Assembly (NCBI RefSeq): GCF_030814955.1
Contig: NZ_JAUSWB010000003.1
Coordinates: forward strand, 186,001 to 250,000
Source of the DNA: Planomicrobium stackebrandtii
GTDB lineage: Bacteria > Bacillota > Bacilli > Bacillales_A > Planococcaceae
Length of the DNA: 64,000 nt
Direction: 5' to 3'
In this document: one piece after another, positions 17,950 to 27,274 of the stretch
Position numbering within the stretch: position 1 is the stretch's first letter
How the letters are laid out: every line of letters starts with the position of its first letter
Program-made: the position numbers and the translations under genes
Notes under the pieces: model-generated
Told to the model about the DNA's origin: nothing
Seen by the model: only the letters and a program-made list of their open reading frames with translations
Databases searched by the model: none

Positions 17950-19428
17950 TCATTTATTAAGTGTGGTAATAAATCGCTGAAATGCCTCTGTTTCTTTTAA
18001 TACGCCTGCGTCTTCAAGAACGCGTACAAATTTTTTCCCCAGCTCATCCTGCAGGATTGCTTCTGCATCTTCCGGAAGAGAAAGCTTACCATATTGTGCT
18101 TTTAGCTGTTCAGCCCATTCCAGATGGAAAGGAGCCACGTTGCTGGCATTGCCGAGCAAGAACTCCTGGATTTCAGCAAGTTCTTCTTTTAAGCGCGGCG
18201 GCAAAACGGCCAGCCCCATCACTTCGATCAAGCCGATATTTTCTTTTTTGATGTGGTGGACATCTTGGTGAGGGTGGAAAATTCCGGATGGGTATTCGGC
18301 CGTTGTCCGGTTGTTTCGCAACACCAGGTCGATTTCGAACAACCCGTTGCGCTTTCTTGCGATCGGCGTCACGGTGTTGTGCGGTGTCTCGCCAGTGAAG
18401 GCCAGAACATCTGCTGATTCGTCAGAGTAATTTCTCCACGTCTGCAAAACTTCATCTGCCGCATCTACCAGACTGTCGATCTTTTTCCCTTTCAAGCGGA
18501 TCACCGACATCGGCCATTTTACAACGGATGCCGTGATGTCCGGATAGGAATCCAAGCCAAACACAAAGGCATCTTCTGCTTTGGTCATGGCAAATTCATA
18601 GCGCCCGGCCTGGTAATGGTCATGGCTTAAAATGGAGCCGCCAACAATCGGCAAGTCGGCATTCGACCCGACAAAATAATGGGGGAACAGTTCGGTAAAA
18701 GCAAGCAGCCGTTCAAAGCCGCTGCGGTCAATTTTCATGTCGCGGTGTTCTTCAGACAGCAAAATGCTGTGCTCGTTGTAATAGACATACGGCGAATACT
18801 GCAAATACCAGTTTTCTCCCGTAAGCGGAATTCTGACAACCCGGTGGTTTGCCCGTGCCGGATAGCCAATCCGTCCGGTGTAGCCTTCGTTTTCCTTGCA
18901 CAACAGGCATTTCGGGTAACTGAGCGTTTGCTTCATTTCGCGTTCTCTTCTGATTTGCTCCGGATCTTTTTCCGGTTTTGACAGGTTGATCGTAATGTCC
19001 ATCTGGCCGTAAGCGGTATCCGTTTTATAGGAAATGTTTTTTTGGATCCGGTTCATTTGGATGTAATTGCTGTTTTTGCTTAATTCATAAAAGTAATCGG
19101 TTGCGTCGATTGGTGACTCTGCGTATTTTTCATTAAACGCAGCGTTGATGACAGAAGGGCGGGCGACAAAGCAATTCATAATATTGGCCGACAGTATTTC
19201 CTTGTCATCAAAGATATCCATGATCACGCCTTGTTCGATAGCGTAGGCAATCAAGTTTTCCAGCAAGTTCGGAATAGTGTCATCGGCCGGTTCGACCGCG
19301 TTTTCAGGAAACGATTCCAAGCCGAGCAGGTTCATCACCTGGTTGCGGACATAATCGGTGTCTGCCGCTTCGATCAAGCGGGATTCGAGAGCTTTGTCAA
19401 GAAGTCCTTCCAGATTTTCATAGACCAT
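17950..19428 (-). CDS. galT: UDP-glucose--hexose-1-phosphate uridylyltransferase
   Basis: The second Leloir enzyme: galactose-1-P + UDP-glucose gives UDP-galactose + glucose-1-P. At 492 residues it is the long, class II form usual in Firmicutes, distinct from the E. coli type. Motifs include PYPxxCxLCxENEGYxGR-like CLLCKENEGYTGRIGYPAR, the LSEEHRDMKI stretch and SHDHYQAGRYEFAM with the His residues of the active site. It starts 2 bases after the galE stop, with AAAGGA of galE's end as ribosome site, and is the last gene of galK-galE-galT. Confidence 0.96.
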   Translation of the reverse strand: MVYENLEGLLDKALESRLIEAADTDYVRNQVMNLLGLESFPENAVEPADDTIPNLLENLIAYAIEQGVIMDIFDDKEILSANIMNCFVARPSVINAAFNEKYAESPIDATDYFYELSKNSNYIQMNRIQKNISYKTDTAYGQMDITINLSKPEKDPEQIRREREMKQTLSYPKCLLCKENEGYTGRIGYPARANHRVVRIPLTGENWYLQYSPYVYYNEHSILLSEEHRDMKIDRSGFERLLAFTELFPHYFVGSNADLPIVGGSILSHDHYQAGRYEFAMTKAEDAFVFGLDSYPDITASVVKWPMSVIRLKGKKIDSLVDAADEVLQTWRNYSDESADVLAFTGETPHNTVTPIARKRNGLFEIDLVLRNNRTTAEYPSGIFHPHQDVHHIKKENIGLIEVMGLAVLPPRLKEELAEIQEFLLGNASNVAPFHLEWAEQLKAQYGKLSLPEDAEAILQDELGKKFVRVLEDAGVLKETEAFQRFITTLNK

Positions 19429-19430
19429 AT

Positions 19431-20426
19431 TTACACGTCCTTTTCATAGCCGTTGGGGTTCGAAGAATGCCACTTCCATGCATCTTCGATAATTTTGGTG
19501 ATAGAAGTAAAGGCTGGGTTCCAGCCCAATACTTGTTTGGCTTTATCCGAACTGGCAATCAAAACACTTGGATCGCCTGCTCTGCGGGGGCCGATTTTAA
19601 CTGGGATTTCTTTTCCGGTAACAGACCGAGCAGTGGAAATCATTTCATTCACGGAAAATCCTTGGCTGCTTCCGAGATTGAAGACATTACTCTCGCCGTC
19701 GTTTCTCAAGTATTCTAATGCTAACAAGTGGGCGCGGATCAAATCTTCGACATGAACATAATCGCGGATGCACGTTCCATCGGCCGTGTCGTAATCATCG
19801 CCGAACACCGTGATTTCCTCTCGTTGGCCAAGTGCTGTCTGCAGGATAAGGGGGACGAGATGGGATTCAGGGCGGTGGTCTTCGCCAATTTCTGCCGTTT
19901 CTCTCGCCCCAGCTACATTAAAGTAGCGCAATGAAACAAATTTCAAGCCGTGGGCCAATCCTGTCCACTTCATCATTTTTTCCATGGTCAGCTTTGTTTC
20001 GCCATACGTATTGCCTGGATTGGTTGGCATGGTTTCTGTAATCGGCACAGCCTCCGGTTCGCCATAAGTTGCAGCGGTAGAAGAAAAGACGATCTTCTTC
20101 ACATCATGATCGATCATGGCCTTTAATAATACTTGAGTGCCGTAAACATTGTTGTCAAAATACTTCAGAGGATTTTCCATTGATTCGCCGACCAGTGAAT
20201 TGGCCGCAAAATGAAGCACCTCATCAATCGATTCCTTTTCGAATACCGAGTCTAAAAAGTCTGCATTCCGAATATCGCCTTTATAAAAAACAGCTTTCGG
20301 GTGTATGGCTTTCTCATGCCCGGTTTCCAAATTATCCACAACGACAACATTTTGCCCCTGATCGATTAACTGAAAAACTGCGTGTGATCCAATATAGCCA
20401 GCTCCGCCTAATACTAAAACACTCAT
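19431..20426 (-). CDS. galE: UDP-glucose 4-epimerase
   Basis: Interconverts UDP-galactose and UDP-glucose with bound NAD. The Rossmann motif GGAGYIGSH is at the N-terminus, the catalytic Tyr-x-x-x-Lys appears as YGETK, and [13 protein letters not shown] near residue 250 is a family signature. About 331 residues, normal for bacterial GalE. The ATG is preferred over a TTG two codons upstream because GAGGAG lies 8 bases before it. It starts just after the galK TGA, which supports one transcript. Confidence 0.96.
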   Translation of the reverse strand: MSVLVLGGAGYIGSHAVFQLIDQGQNVVVVDNLETGHEKAIHPKAVFYKGDIRNADFLDSVFEKESIDEVLHFAANSLVGESMENPLKYFDNNVYGTQVLLKAMIDHDVKKIVFSSTAATYGEPEAVPITETMPTNPGNTYGETKLTMEKMMKWTGLAHGLKFVSLRYFNVAGARETAEIGEDHRPESHLVPLILQTALGQREEITVFGDDYDTADGTCIRDYVHVEDLIRAHLLALEYLRNDGESNVFNLGSSQGFSVNEMISTARSVTGKEIPVKIGPRRAGDPSVLIASSDKAKQVLGWNPAFTSITKIIEDAWKWHSSNPNGYEKDV

Positions 20427-20428
20427 GG

Positions 20429-21607
20429 TCAAAACTCCTCTACAAGTTCTTTGGCGCCATCCGAAATTTTGGCCTCGTAAAAAGAAGGAGAAAAACCAAA
20501 TCTTTCGGTATAACTCGTTGTTAAGTTTTCTTTAAAGCTTTCAATTTGCGACTGGTGAACAATCGCAATGGCGCAGCCGCCAAATCCTGCACCGGTCATC
20601 CGGGCACCGATGACGCCTGGATGGTTCCAAGCTGTTTCTGCGATGGCATCAAGTTCGTCACCGGTAACTTCGTAATCATCACGAAGAGAGACATGTGATT
20701 GGTTCATCAATTCGCCAAACGTTTCAATATTGCCTTGTTGGAGCTCTTTGAGTGCCAGCAAGGTCCGTTCGTTTTCATAGACAGCATGCTTTGCACGTTT
20801 TCGGTTTGTGCTATCTGCAATCAGGTGTTTGTACTGTTCAAACTGTTTCCCTGTCAATTCGCCAAGACTGCTGACGTCAAGTTCCGTCCGGAGATCAGAC
20901 AGCGCTCTTTCACATTGCGCACGGCGCTCATTGTATTTTGAACCAGCCAAGGTACGCTGTTTGTTGGAGTTGATGATAACAATTTCATGATCGTTCAGTT
21001 CGACTGGTGCGTAGCTGTATTCCAGCGTTTGGCAATCCAATAAAATAGCAGAATCTTTTTTTCCTTTTCCAATCGCGAACTGGTCCATGATGCCGCTGTT
21101 GACGCCGATATACTGATTTTCGACATTCTGGCCAAGCTGAATCATGCGCAAGCGATCGATTTCTAGGTTGAACAGGCCCTCTAGCACAACGCCTGTTACC
21201 ATTTCGATAGAAGCGGAAGAGGACAGCCCGGCACCGTTCGGTATATTTCCGTAGAACAGAATATCCATTCCGTGAGAGACAGAAAATCCGTTTTTTATAA
21301 AATGGTAGATCATGCCCTTCGGAAAGTTTGCCCAGTCATGGTCCGGGTTAAAAGACAAGTCGGCAAGATCGCACTCAATGATCTCTTTTTCCGGGAAGTT
21401 CAACGAATAGAACCGTAGTTTTTGGTCCGTGCGCTGTCGGGCAACGGCATAAGTGCCAAAAGAAATGGCTGCCGGAAACACGTGCCCGCCATTGTAATCG
21501 GTATGTTCACCAATCAAGTTAATGCGCCCAGGCGCAAAAAAGAAGCGTGGATTTTGGTCTGTCTGGAATATGTTGCTGAAAGTTTGGGACAACTCACTCC
21601 GGTTCAT
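20429..21607 (-). CDS. galK: Galactokinase
   Basis: GHMP-family kinase that makes galactose-1-phosphate from galactose and ATP. Signature [15 protein letters not shown] at about 28-42, the ATP loop [14 protein letters not shown] at about 125, and the C-terminal [14 protein letters not shown]. 392 residues, standard length. Ribosome site TTGGAGGAA precedes the ATG. First gene of galKET; a sigma-A promoter and a repressor-type palindrome lie just upstream. Confidence 0.97.
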   Translation of the reverse strand: MNRSELSQTFSNIFQTDQNPRFFFAPGRINLIGEHTDYNGGHVFPAAISFGTYAVARQRTDQKLRFYSLNFPEKEIIECDLADLSFNPDHDWANFPKGMIYHFIKNGFSVSHGMDILFYGNIPNGAGLSSSASIEMVTGVVLEGLFNLEIDRLRMIQLGQNVENQYIGVNSGIMDQFAIGKGKKDSAILLDCQTLEYSYAPVELNDHEIVIINSNKQRTLAGSKYNERRAQCERALSDLRTELDVSSLGELTGKQFEQYKHLIADSTNRKRAKHAVYENERTLLALKELQQGNIETFGELMNQSHVSLRDDYEVTGDELDAIAETAWNHPGVIGARMTGAGFGGCAIAIVHQSQIESFKENLTTSYTERFGFSPSFYEAKISDGAKELVEEF

Positions 21608-21630
21608 CTAATTCCTCCAATACTTTATAA

Positions 21631-21677
21631 ATTAATTTAATTAACTTTAGTATAGTAGATGTTGTGAAACTATTCAA
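21631..21677 (-). promoter_or_regulatory. galKET promoter with ROK-type operator
   Basis: On the minus strand: TTGAAT (21672-21677), a 17-base spacer, TATACT (21649-21654), then at the expected transcription start the palindrome at 21631-21645, read on the plus strand as ATTAATTTAATTAAC. It differs by one base from the perfect palindrome before the ROK gene, so the ROK protein is the likely repressor here. Confidence 0.7.
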
Positions 21678-21841
21678 TCCTGAATTTAGGGATTACTAAT
21701 GAATTCTATATAGAACGCCTAACCCTTTTTTAAAAGCTGTAATCGCTAAATCCGCAGAAAGGATCGAGGCAAGCTCCATCTGCCAAACAACTTTTCGGCT
21801 GGAATATTAACGGATGTCAGATTTTATTCACTTCTCTGTGC

Positions 21842-21883
21842 TTGACTTCATCAATAGAGTGTTATAATTTTATTACAATAAAA
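21842..21883 (+). promoter_or_regulatory. Promoter and palindrome before the ArsR-like regulator
   Basis: TTGACT and TATAAT with a short 15-base spacer, followed at once by the perfect inverted repeat TTTTATT-AC-AATAAAA (21868-21883). The place of the palindrome suggests autoregulation. Confidence 0.5.
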
Positions 21884-21908
21884 CTTAGAGTAAAAGTAGG
21901 ATATGCCC

Positions 21909-22829
21909 ATGAGAACCTTAGAGCTAAATTTCGAAGAATCCATTGAAGTATGTAAAGCCTTGGCCAATAAACACAGGATGGCGATACTGCGTCTTTTAAG
22001 TGAGCGGCCGCATAACGTCAACGAACTGTCGGAGCGGCTCGGCCTGCCTTTTTCTACAACTGCTGTAAATGTGAAAAAGCTTGAAGACGTCGACCTTATT
22101 ACCACGGAGCTGTTGCCAGGCAGAGGCACGCAAAAAATCAACACAAAAAAATACGATCAAATTATCATCGATATTGCACCGCAAGAAACCAAAGAAATTG
22201 AAGAAACGATTATTTACGATATGCCCATCGGCCACTTTTCTGACAGCAGCGTTGAACCAAGCTGTGGTTTAGTGGGTGAGTCTGATTATATCAATGGACA
22301 TGACGATCCACGTGCTTTCTATGAAGTAGGCAGGGACGAAGCACAACTAATTTTCTTCAAAACAGGTTATTTGGAGTATCGGTTTCCAAACCGTCTTCCT
22401 CGTGGTGAAAAAGCAGATCAAATCAAGTTTAGTGCAGAAGTTTGTTCAGAGGCTCCGTTATTCAAATTGGATTGGCCTTCCGATATAACTGTTTGGATTA
22501 ACGGGCATGAAATTGCCACTTGGACGTCGCCAAGCGACTTTGGAGGGGAGCGAGGGTTTCTTACGCCAAAATGGTGGATGACGAACCATACGCAATATGG
22601 ATTGTTGAAAAACTGGCGAGTGAACAAAGACGGCTGCTATTTGGATGACAAACTCGTCAACAGTAACTGTACAATAGACTCGTTAAAAATCGCCGATAAT
22701 CCTTACATATCGTTTAAAATTGGTGTCAAAGAAGATGCAGTCAATGTAGGTGGAATAAACTTATTCGGCCACAAATTCGGAAATTACCGGCAAGGAATTG
22801 TTATGCGCTTGCTGACAGAACATAAATAA
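21909..22829 (+). CDS. ArsR-type winged-helix regulator with large C-terminal domain
   Basis: A 306-residue protein. Residues about 8-80 form a winged helix of ArsR type (CKALANKHRMAILRLLSERPHNVNELSERLG, then a recognition helix and the wing around LLPGRGTQK). The remaining 220 residues are a beta-rich domain rich in Trp and aromatic residues (DWPSDITVWINGHEIATW, LTPKWWMTNHTQYGLLKNW), with sugar-binding look; long ArsR proteins of this build occur beside glycoside hydrolase operons. The second ATG is taken because AGTAGG fits it best. It likely controls the GH43-ABC-GH2 operon just downstream; the effector is unknown. Confidence 0.8.
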   Translation: MRTLELNFEESIEVCKALANKHRMAILRLLSERPHNVNELSERLGLPFSTTAVNVKKLEDVDLITTELLPGRGTQKINTKKYDQIIIDIAPQETKEIEETIIYDMPIGHFSDSSVEPSCGLVGESDYINGHDDPRAFYEVGRDEAQLIFFKTGYLEYRFPNRLPRGEKADQIKFSAEVCSEAPLFKLDWPSDITVWINGHEIATWTSPSDFGGERGFLTPKWWMTNHTQYGLLKNWRVNKDGCYLDDKLVNSNCTIDSLKIADNPYISFKIGVKEDAVNVGGINLFGHKFGNYRQGIVMRLLTEHK

Positions 22830-22840
22830 ATGAACTTATA

Positions 22841-22882
22841 AAAACAAGATCCACAGAAAGCCACTGTGGATCTTGTTTTTTT
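22841..22882 (+). terminator. Terminator of the ArsR-like gene
   Basis: AACAAGATCCACAG pairs with CTGTGGATCTTGTT around a 7-base loop, followed by a T run. It separates the regulator from the GH43 operon. Confidence 0.9.
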
Positions 22883-22920
22883 CTGTTTACAAAAGAGAAA
22901 GCAAAAAAAATCTATTTTTT

Positions 22921-22985
22921 ATTACAGATATACTTGTAATGAAACAAACTTATGTATTACAATGGCTTCATGTAAGTGCTTTCAT
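22921..22985 (+). promoter_or_regulatory. Promoter, inverted repeats and cre site of the GH43 operon
   Basis: TTGTAA (22934) and TACAAT (22958) with an 18-base spacer form a promoter. A cre site, ATGTAAGTGCTTTCAT (22970-22985), fits the CcpA consensus with one change and covers the transcription start, so glucose should repress the operon. ATTACA-N8-TGTAAT (22921-22940) and TTACA-N9-TGTAA (22957-22975) are possible sites for a local regulator. Confidence 0.7.
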
Positions 22986-23013
22986 AAATTGAGGTGAAGG
23001 AGTTGATTCCACA

Positions 23014-24042
23014 ATTTATAAGTTTTCGATTTTTGGAGTCTTTTTATTGGCAATCATTTTGGCAGGCTGTTCTCAGGAAGCTGAGCAGCCTGCAGAAACA
23101 GAATCCTTTGCCAACCCTGTGTATGAACCCGTGTTGGCGGATCCTTCGATTATACAAGCGGAGGATGGCAGTTACTACGCGTATGGGACAGAAGATGCGT
23201 GGGGCGATGATTCTGAAACAAAGTTAGTTCCAATTTCCCGATCCACAAACTTAATTGATTGGGAGTTTGTTGGCGAAGCATTTGAAGAAAAGCCTGACTG
23301 GAAAACAGCAGGAGATCTCTGGGCGCCGGATATTCAATTTTACAATGATCAATATATGCTCTTTTACTCTTTGTCCTTATGGGGAGATTCAAATCCTGGC
23401 ATCGGCGTAGCAGTTGCCGCTAGTCCAGCAGGTCCTTTTGAAGACAAAGGAAAGCTGTTCACAAGCGAGGAAATTGGTGTAGACAACTCGATTGATCCGT
23501 TTTTCTACGTTGAAGATGAAGTGCCTTATCTTGCTTGGGGAAGTTTTCATGGCATTTATGGAATTGAACTGTCACAAGATGGATTGACGACAGTTGGCGA
23601 AAAGTTTCAGCTGGCTGGGGAAGATTATGAAGCGCCCTATATTATCGAACGGGATGGATTTTATTACTTTTTCGGTTCCAAAGGTTCCTGCTGTGATGGA
23701 CAAGACAGCACTTATCATGTAGCAGTTGGACGGTCAGAGAATTTTAAAGGCCCATATGTTGACCGCGAAGGAAAGACATTGCTCGACAATGGCGGGACGA
23801 CAATCTTATCTTCCGATGAAGAAAGCAAGTTTGCCGGTCCTGGACATAATTCGGTTATCAAAGACGAGGCAGGAGAAGATTGGCTTGTCTATCATGCCAT
23901 TGAAAAAGCCGATCCTGTGTTATGGACGGGCGCTTCAAGAAGGCCGTTAATGATTGATCCGATTATTTGGGAAGACGGCTGGCCGGCAATCGAAGGCGGA
24001 CAGCCAAGTGAAGAAGAAATACCAGTTCCAGTGATGGACTAA
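23014..24042 (+). CDS. GH43 lipoprotein, arabinan endo-1,5-alpha-arabinosidase-like
   Basis: A surface lipoprotein that cuts arabinan-type chains. Counting from the proposed start, the lipobox is LAGC with Cys19; the catalytic residues of family 43 are Asp43 (ADPS), Asp161 (NSIDPFF) and Glu206 (EAPY). The block GSCCDGQDSTYHVAVGRS and GPGHNSV are typical of endo-arabinanase-like members. No ATG, GTG or TTG in this frame would give a full signal peptide: the only standard start, TTG at 23047, removes its first half. ATT at 23014, with GAAGGAG 11 bases before it, gives a perfect lipoprotein signal. Either a rare start, a mutated start, or a sequence error. Confidence 0.82.
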   Translation: MYKFSIFGVFLLAIILAGCSQEAEQPAETESFANPVYEPVLADPSIIQAEDGSYYAYGTEDAWGDDSETKLVPISRSTNLIDWEFVGEAFEEKPDWKTAGDLWAPDIQFYNDQYMLFYSLSLWGDSNPGIGVAVAASPAGPFEDKGKLFTSEEIGVDNSIDPFFYVEDEVPYLAWGSFHGIYGIELSQDGLTTVGEKFQLAGEDYEAPYIIERDGFYYFFGSKGSCCDGQDSTYHVAVGRSENFKGPYVDREGKTLLDNGGTTILSSDEESKFAGPGHNSVIKDEAGEDWLVYHAIEKADPVLWTGASRRPLMIDPIIWEDGWPAIEGGQPSEEEIPVPVMD

Positions 24043-24087
24043 ACATACTCAATAACTGCGCTTTAACTAAGAAAAGGGAGTGGGAAA

Positions 24088-25365
24088 ATGAAGAAGATGA
24101 ACAAACGATGGAGTGCTTTGGCAGTAACATGTTCTGCAGTTTTATTGACAGCGTGCAGCGGCAATAGTGGGGTAGTTGAAGAAGGCGGAGGAGATTCAGG
24201 AGGCTCTGGAGACAGCTCTGAAATCACACTTTGGGCACCGTTTTCAGGCCCCGATGGCCCGTTTATGAAAGAAATTGTCGATGAATACAACGAATCACAG
24301 GACGAGTATACGGTTAACTTCCAAATAGTTCCGCAAACAGAGTATTACAGAACGGTAGATTTGGCTGTTAATGGAGAGTCGAATATGCCGGATGTAATGG
24401 TTATGCACGGCGATCAAATGTTTACGTACGCTGAAAAAGGTATTATAAGAGATCTTGGCGATTTAATGGGTGAAGAGATTTCGGTTGATGAATATCATCC
24501 GAATGCCATTGAAGGCGCTTCAGTTGATGAAGCGTTGTATGGTGTGCCTTTGGATATACATCCGCTTCTATTCTATTGGAACAAAGATATGTTTGAAGCA
24601 GCTGGATTAGATCCAGAACAGCCGCCGACGAATCGTGAAGAATTTATCGAGTATGCACAGGCATTAACAAATGAAGATGAAAACCAGTTTGGATATGTTG
24701 TCCCAACTTTGTGGCCACAAGAATTTATTTTCCCAACAATCGTTTTCCAAAACGGCGGTGAATTGTATGCCGATGGAGAAGTTCAGTTTACTTCTGATGC
24801 AGTTGTGGAAGCCTTGGAATTTGAACGATCTTTAATTGACGAATATGCGGTTTCTCCTAGCGATGTTCAGCAGGATGGAGAAGTAACCATGTTCTTGCAA
24901 GGAAGAAGCGGCATGCATATGAACGGTCCGTGGATGATGAAGCAATGGGAAGACTCAGGCCTTAATTACGGGGTAGCCCCAGTACCGCAATTAGGTACAG
25001 AACAAGAAGGCGTCTATGCGAACTCGCATAACTTTGTAGTTCCGGAAAGTGTAGACGAGGCGAAGTTGGATGGAATTACTAACTTCTTAGGCTATGTAGG
25101 AGACAATGCGTTGGCTTGGGCAGAGTCCGGTCAGGCACCAGCTTCAAAAGCTGTGTATGAAAGCGATGAGTTCCAGGAAGTAAATGCACAATCTCCAGAA
25201 GTAGCGAAACAGTTTGACTATGTTAAGTTTGGTCCGGATGTGGAAAACTGGGGGCAGGCAACAAGTCCTTTGATGGAAGCAGTCAATGAAGTGCTCTTAG
25301 GACAAAAAGATGCAGCAGAGGCATTGGAAGAAGCACAGCAAAAAGCTGCGAATGCTTTAGAATAA
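24088..25365 (+). CDS. ABC sugar importer, substrate-binding lipoprotein
   Basis: Family 1 extracellular solute-binding protein (425 residues) that catches the oligosaccharide and gives it to the permeases coded downstream. Signal peptide with lipobox LTAC (Cys23), then a Gly/Ser/Glu-rich linker and the mature fold starting SEITLWAPFSGPDG. GVPLDIHPLLFYWNKDMFEAAGLD and the later MHMNGPWMMKQW are typical of this family (MalE/AraN-like). Ribosome site AAAGGGAGTGG. A hairpin after it may lower expression of the permease genes relative to the binding protein. Confidence 0.93.
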   Translation: MKKMNKRWSALAVTCSAVLLTACSGNSGVVEEGGGDSGGSGDSSEITLWAPFSGPDGPFMKEIVDEYNESQDEYTVNFQIVPQTEYYRTVDLAVNGESNMPDVMVMHGDQMFTYAEKGIIRDLGDLMGEEISVDEYHPNAIEGASVDEALYGVPLDIHPLLFYWNKDMFEAAGLDPEQPPTNREEFIEYAQALTNEDENQFGYVVPTLWPQEFIFPTIVFQNGGELYADGEVQFTSDAVVEALEFERSLIDEYAVSPSDVQQDGEVTMFLQGRSGMHMNGPWMMKQWEDSGLNYGVAPVPQLGTEQEGVYANSHNFVVPESVDEAKLDGITNFLGYVGDNALAWAESGQAPASKAVYESDEFQEVNAQSPEVAKQFDYVKFGPDVENWGQATSPLMEAVNEVLLGQKDAAEALEEAQQKAANALE

Positions 25366-25371
25366 CAAATT

Positions 25372-25415
25372 AAAAAGTAAGCAGGTGGAGTCTGCACTGC
25401 TTACTTTTTATTTTT
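25372..25415 (+). terminator. Partial terminator inside the ABC operon
   Basis: AAAAAGTAAGCAG pairs with CTGCTTACTTTTT around a 12-base loop, with a T-rich tail. Placed after the binding-protein gene, it probably lets only part of the transcripts go on into the permeases. Confidence 0.8.
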
Positions 25416-25489
25416 ATCCCGCTTCAACTGAACGAAAAAGTCCGGTTGGATCAACAGCATTAAGTTACCCAGAATGAGGTGAGAAAGCA

Positions 25490-26419
25490 ATGAAAGAAGC
25501 AAAATTGCCTGCGAGCAAAGCAAAAAAAGAAAGACTTTCCAAATTCACATCCTTCCTGTTTGTGTTGCCCTATTTACTGTTGTTTTTAGCTTTCCTCTTT
25601 ATCCCGCTTGTTTACGGTATCTACATCAGTTTGCATGATTACAATTTACTGTCGAGTGTGCAGCCTTTCATCGGCTTTGAAAACTACGCGACTATTTTCA
25701 ATCCGGATTCCGCGATGAATTCGCTGTTCTTTGAAGGGCTGGGGAACACGGTCAAGTTTGTCATTTTTTCAGTGCCTTTACTGGTAGTGATTGGATTGGG
25801 TCTGGCGTTGCTGTTAAATAGCATCCCCGGAAAACTCAGAACATTTTTCCGTACGATCTACTTTATCCCTTATGCCATATCGGTTTCAGTAGTATCTATT
25901 ATTTTCCTATGGATACTCGATACAAATTCCGGATTGCTGAATATGTATTTAATGGACTTGGGCTTCGATGCCATTCCGTGGCTGACAAAACAGCCGTTTG
26001 CGTGGATTTCTCTTATCGGAGCCACGATCTGGTGGACGCTCGGTTTTAATATGATTATTTTTATCAACGCTTTGAATGAAGTGCCGGAAGAATTGTATGA
26101 AGCGGGTGCCATTGATGGCGCAAGTGCTTGGCAGAAGTTTATTCATATCACTTTGCCGACAATCCGGCCTATTATGCTATTCGTTATCATCACTTCAACC
26201 ATTGCCTCGTTCAACGTCTTTGGGCAGCCTTACTTAATGACACGCGGTGGTCCTGGAGACTCAACGGAAGTGCTGCTGATGGGAATTGTCAACCTGGCTT
26301 TTGAGGAACGTGAATTAGGCGTTGCATCGGCAATGGCTTTGCTTATGTCCTTAATCATGATTGTCATTTCCGTTATTCAATTTAAAATCGCCAACTACAA
26401 ACAAGGAGGGGAAAACTGA
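25490..26419 (+). CDS. ABC sugar importer permease (MalF-like)
   Basis: A 309-residue membrane permease with six hydrophobic segments. The EAA loop that touches the ATPase reads EELYEAGAIDGASAWQKFIHITLP (about 203-226). The order binding protein, MalF-like, MalG-like is that of CUT1 oligosaccharide importers. No ATPase gene is in the window, so a shared ATPase (MsmX type) coded elsewhere is expected. Ribosome site GAGGTGAG before ATG; its stop overlaps the next start. Confidence 0.93.
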   Translation: MKEAKLPASKAKKERLSKFTSFLFVLPYLLLFLAFLFIPLVYGIYISLHDYNLLSSVQPFIGFENYATIFNPDSAMNSLFFEGLGNTVKFVIFSVPLLVVIGLGLALLLNSIPGKLRTFFRTIYFIPYAISVSVVSIIFLWILDTNSGLLNMYLMDLGFDAIPWLTKQPFAWISLIGATIWWTLGFNMIIFINALNEVPEELYEAGAIDGASAWQKFIHITLPTIRPIMLFVIITSTIASFNVFGQPYLMTRGGPGDSTEVLLMGIVNLAFEERELGVASAMALLMSLIMIVISVIQFKIANYKQGGEN

Positions 26420-27252
26420 TGAAAAAGAATGGAAAACAGATTGGGCTGATTGTACTTGCTTCGGTAATAGGGCTTTTGTTTCTCATTCCTCTTATCTGGA
26501 TGATTTCCACTTCCTTTAAAAATGATTTTGAAGCCATCGCCGGAGGATTAAACTGGATACCGGAAAACTTCACTTTTGAAAACTATTTATACACGCTGAC
26601 GGGTGATGGAGTGGATGTTCCGATATTCAGATGGATGTTCAACTCGTTATTTGCAGGACTGGCTGGAACAGCAATCATCGTCGCAATTGACGCGCTCGCT
26701 GCTTATGGCTTGGCACGGTTGGATGTTCCTTTCAAAAAATACTTATTTCCACTATTTATCAGTACATTAATGATTCCTTTTGTCATCACGTTTCTACCCA
26801 TGTATATGCAATTCAGCAACTTTGGTTTATTGAACACGTATGCTGTATTGATTTTTCCATACACAGCCAATGCATTCGGTGTCTTTTTGCTTTATCAATT
26901 CTTCAAATCTTTCCCGAAAGAATTGGAAGAAGCAGCGAAATTGGACGGAGCGAACAAGTGGCAGATTTTCGTTAAAATCGTCATTCCTTCTGCAAAACCA
27001 ATCATTTGGACATTGGCAATTTTCTCTTTCATGGGAATCTACAACGATTTCTTATGGCCGTTAGTGGCAACAAATTCACCGGACATGAGAACAATCACAA
27101 CCGGTATTGCCATCATGCAGCAAGGAAGTTTTACGTCTTCTTATGGGAAACTCATGGCATTGACAACGATCGCCACTATCCCAATTTTAATTGTCTTCTT
27201 AATTGGACAGAAACAACTGATCAAAGGCATTACGCAGTCAGGCATCAAATAA
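26419..27252 (+). CDS. ABC sugar importer permease (MalG-like)
   Basis: Second permease of the CUT1 importer, 277 residues with six membrane segments and the EAA loop KELEEAAKLDGANKWQIFVKIV. It overlaps the first permease by one base (TGATG), with AGGAGGGG inside that gene as ribosome site. Works with the neighbouring permease, the binding protein and a non-local ATPase. Confidence 0.93.
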   Translation: MKKNGKQIGLIVLASVIGLLFLIPLIWMISTSFKNDFEAIAGGLNWIPENFTFENYLYTLTGDGVDVPIFRWMFNSLFAGLAGTAIIVAIDALAAYGLARLDVPFKKYLFPLFISTLMIPFVITFLPMYMQFSNFGLLNTYAVLIFPYTANAFGVFLLYQFFKSFPKELEEAAKLDGANKWQIFVKIVIPSAKPIIWTLAIFSFMGIYNDFLWPLVATNSPDMRTITTGIAIMQQGSFTSSYGKLMALTTIATIPILIVFLIGQKQLIKGITQSGIK

Positions 27253-27274
27253 GTGACGGAGGTAGCGCAAACAT

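Noticed and set aside
22994-23227. GTG-started frame upstream of GH43 with a good ribosome site
   Set aside because: It runs out of frame with the GH43 signal peptide and its product has no recognisable character; the ribosome site probably belongs to GH43.
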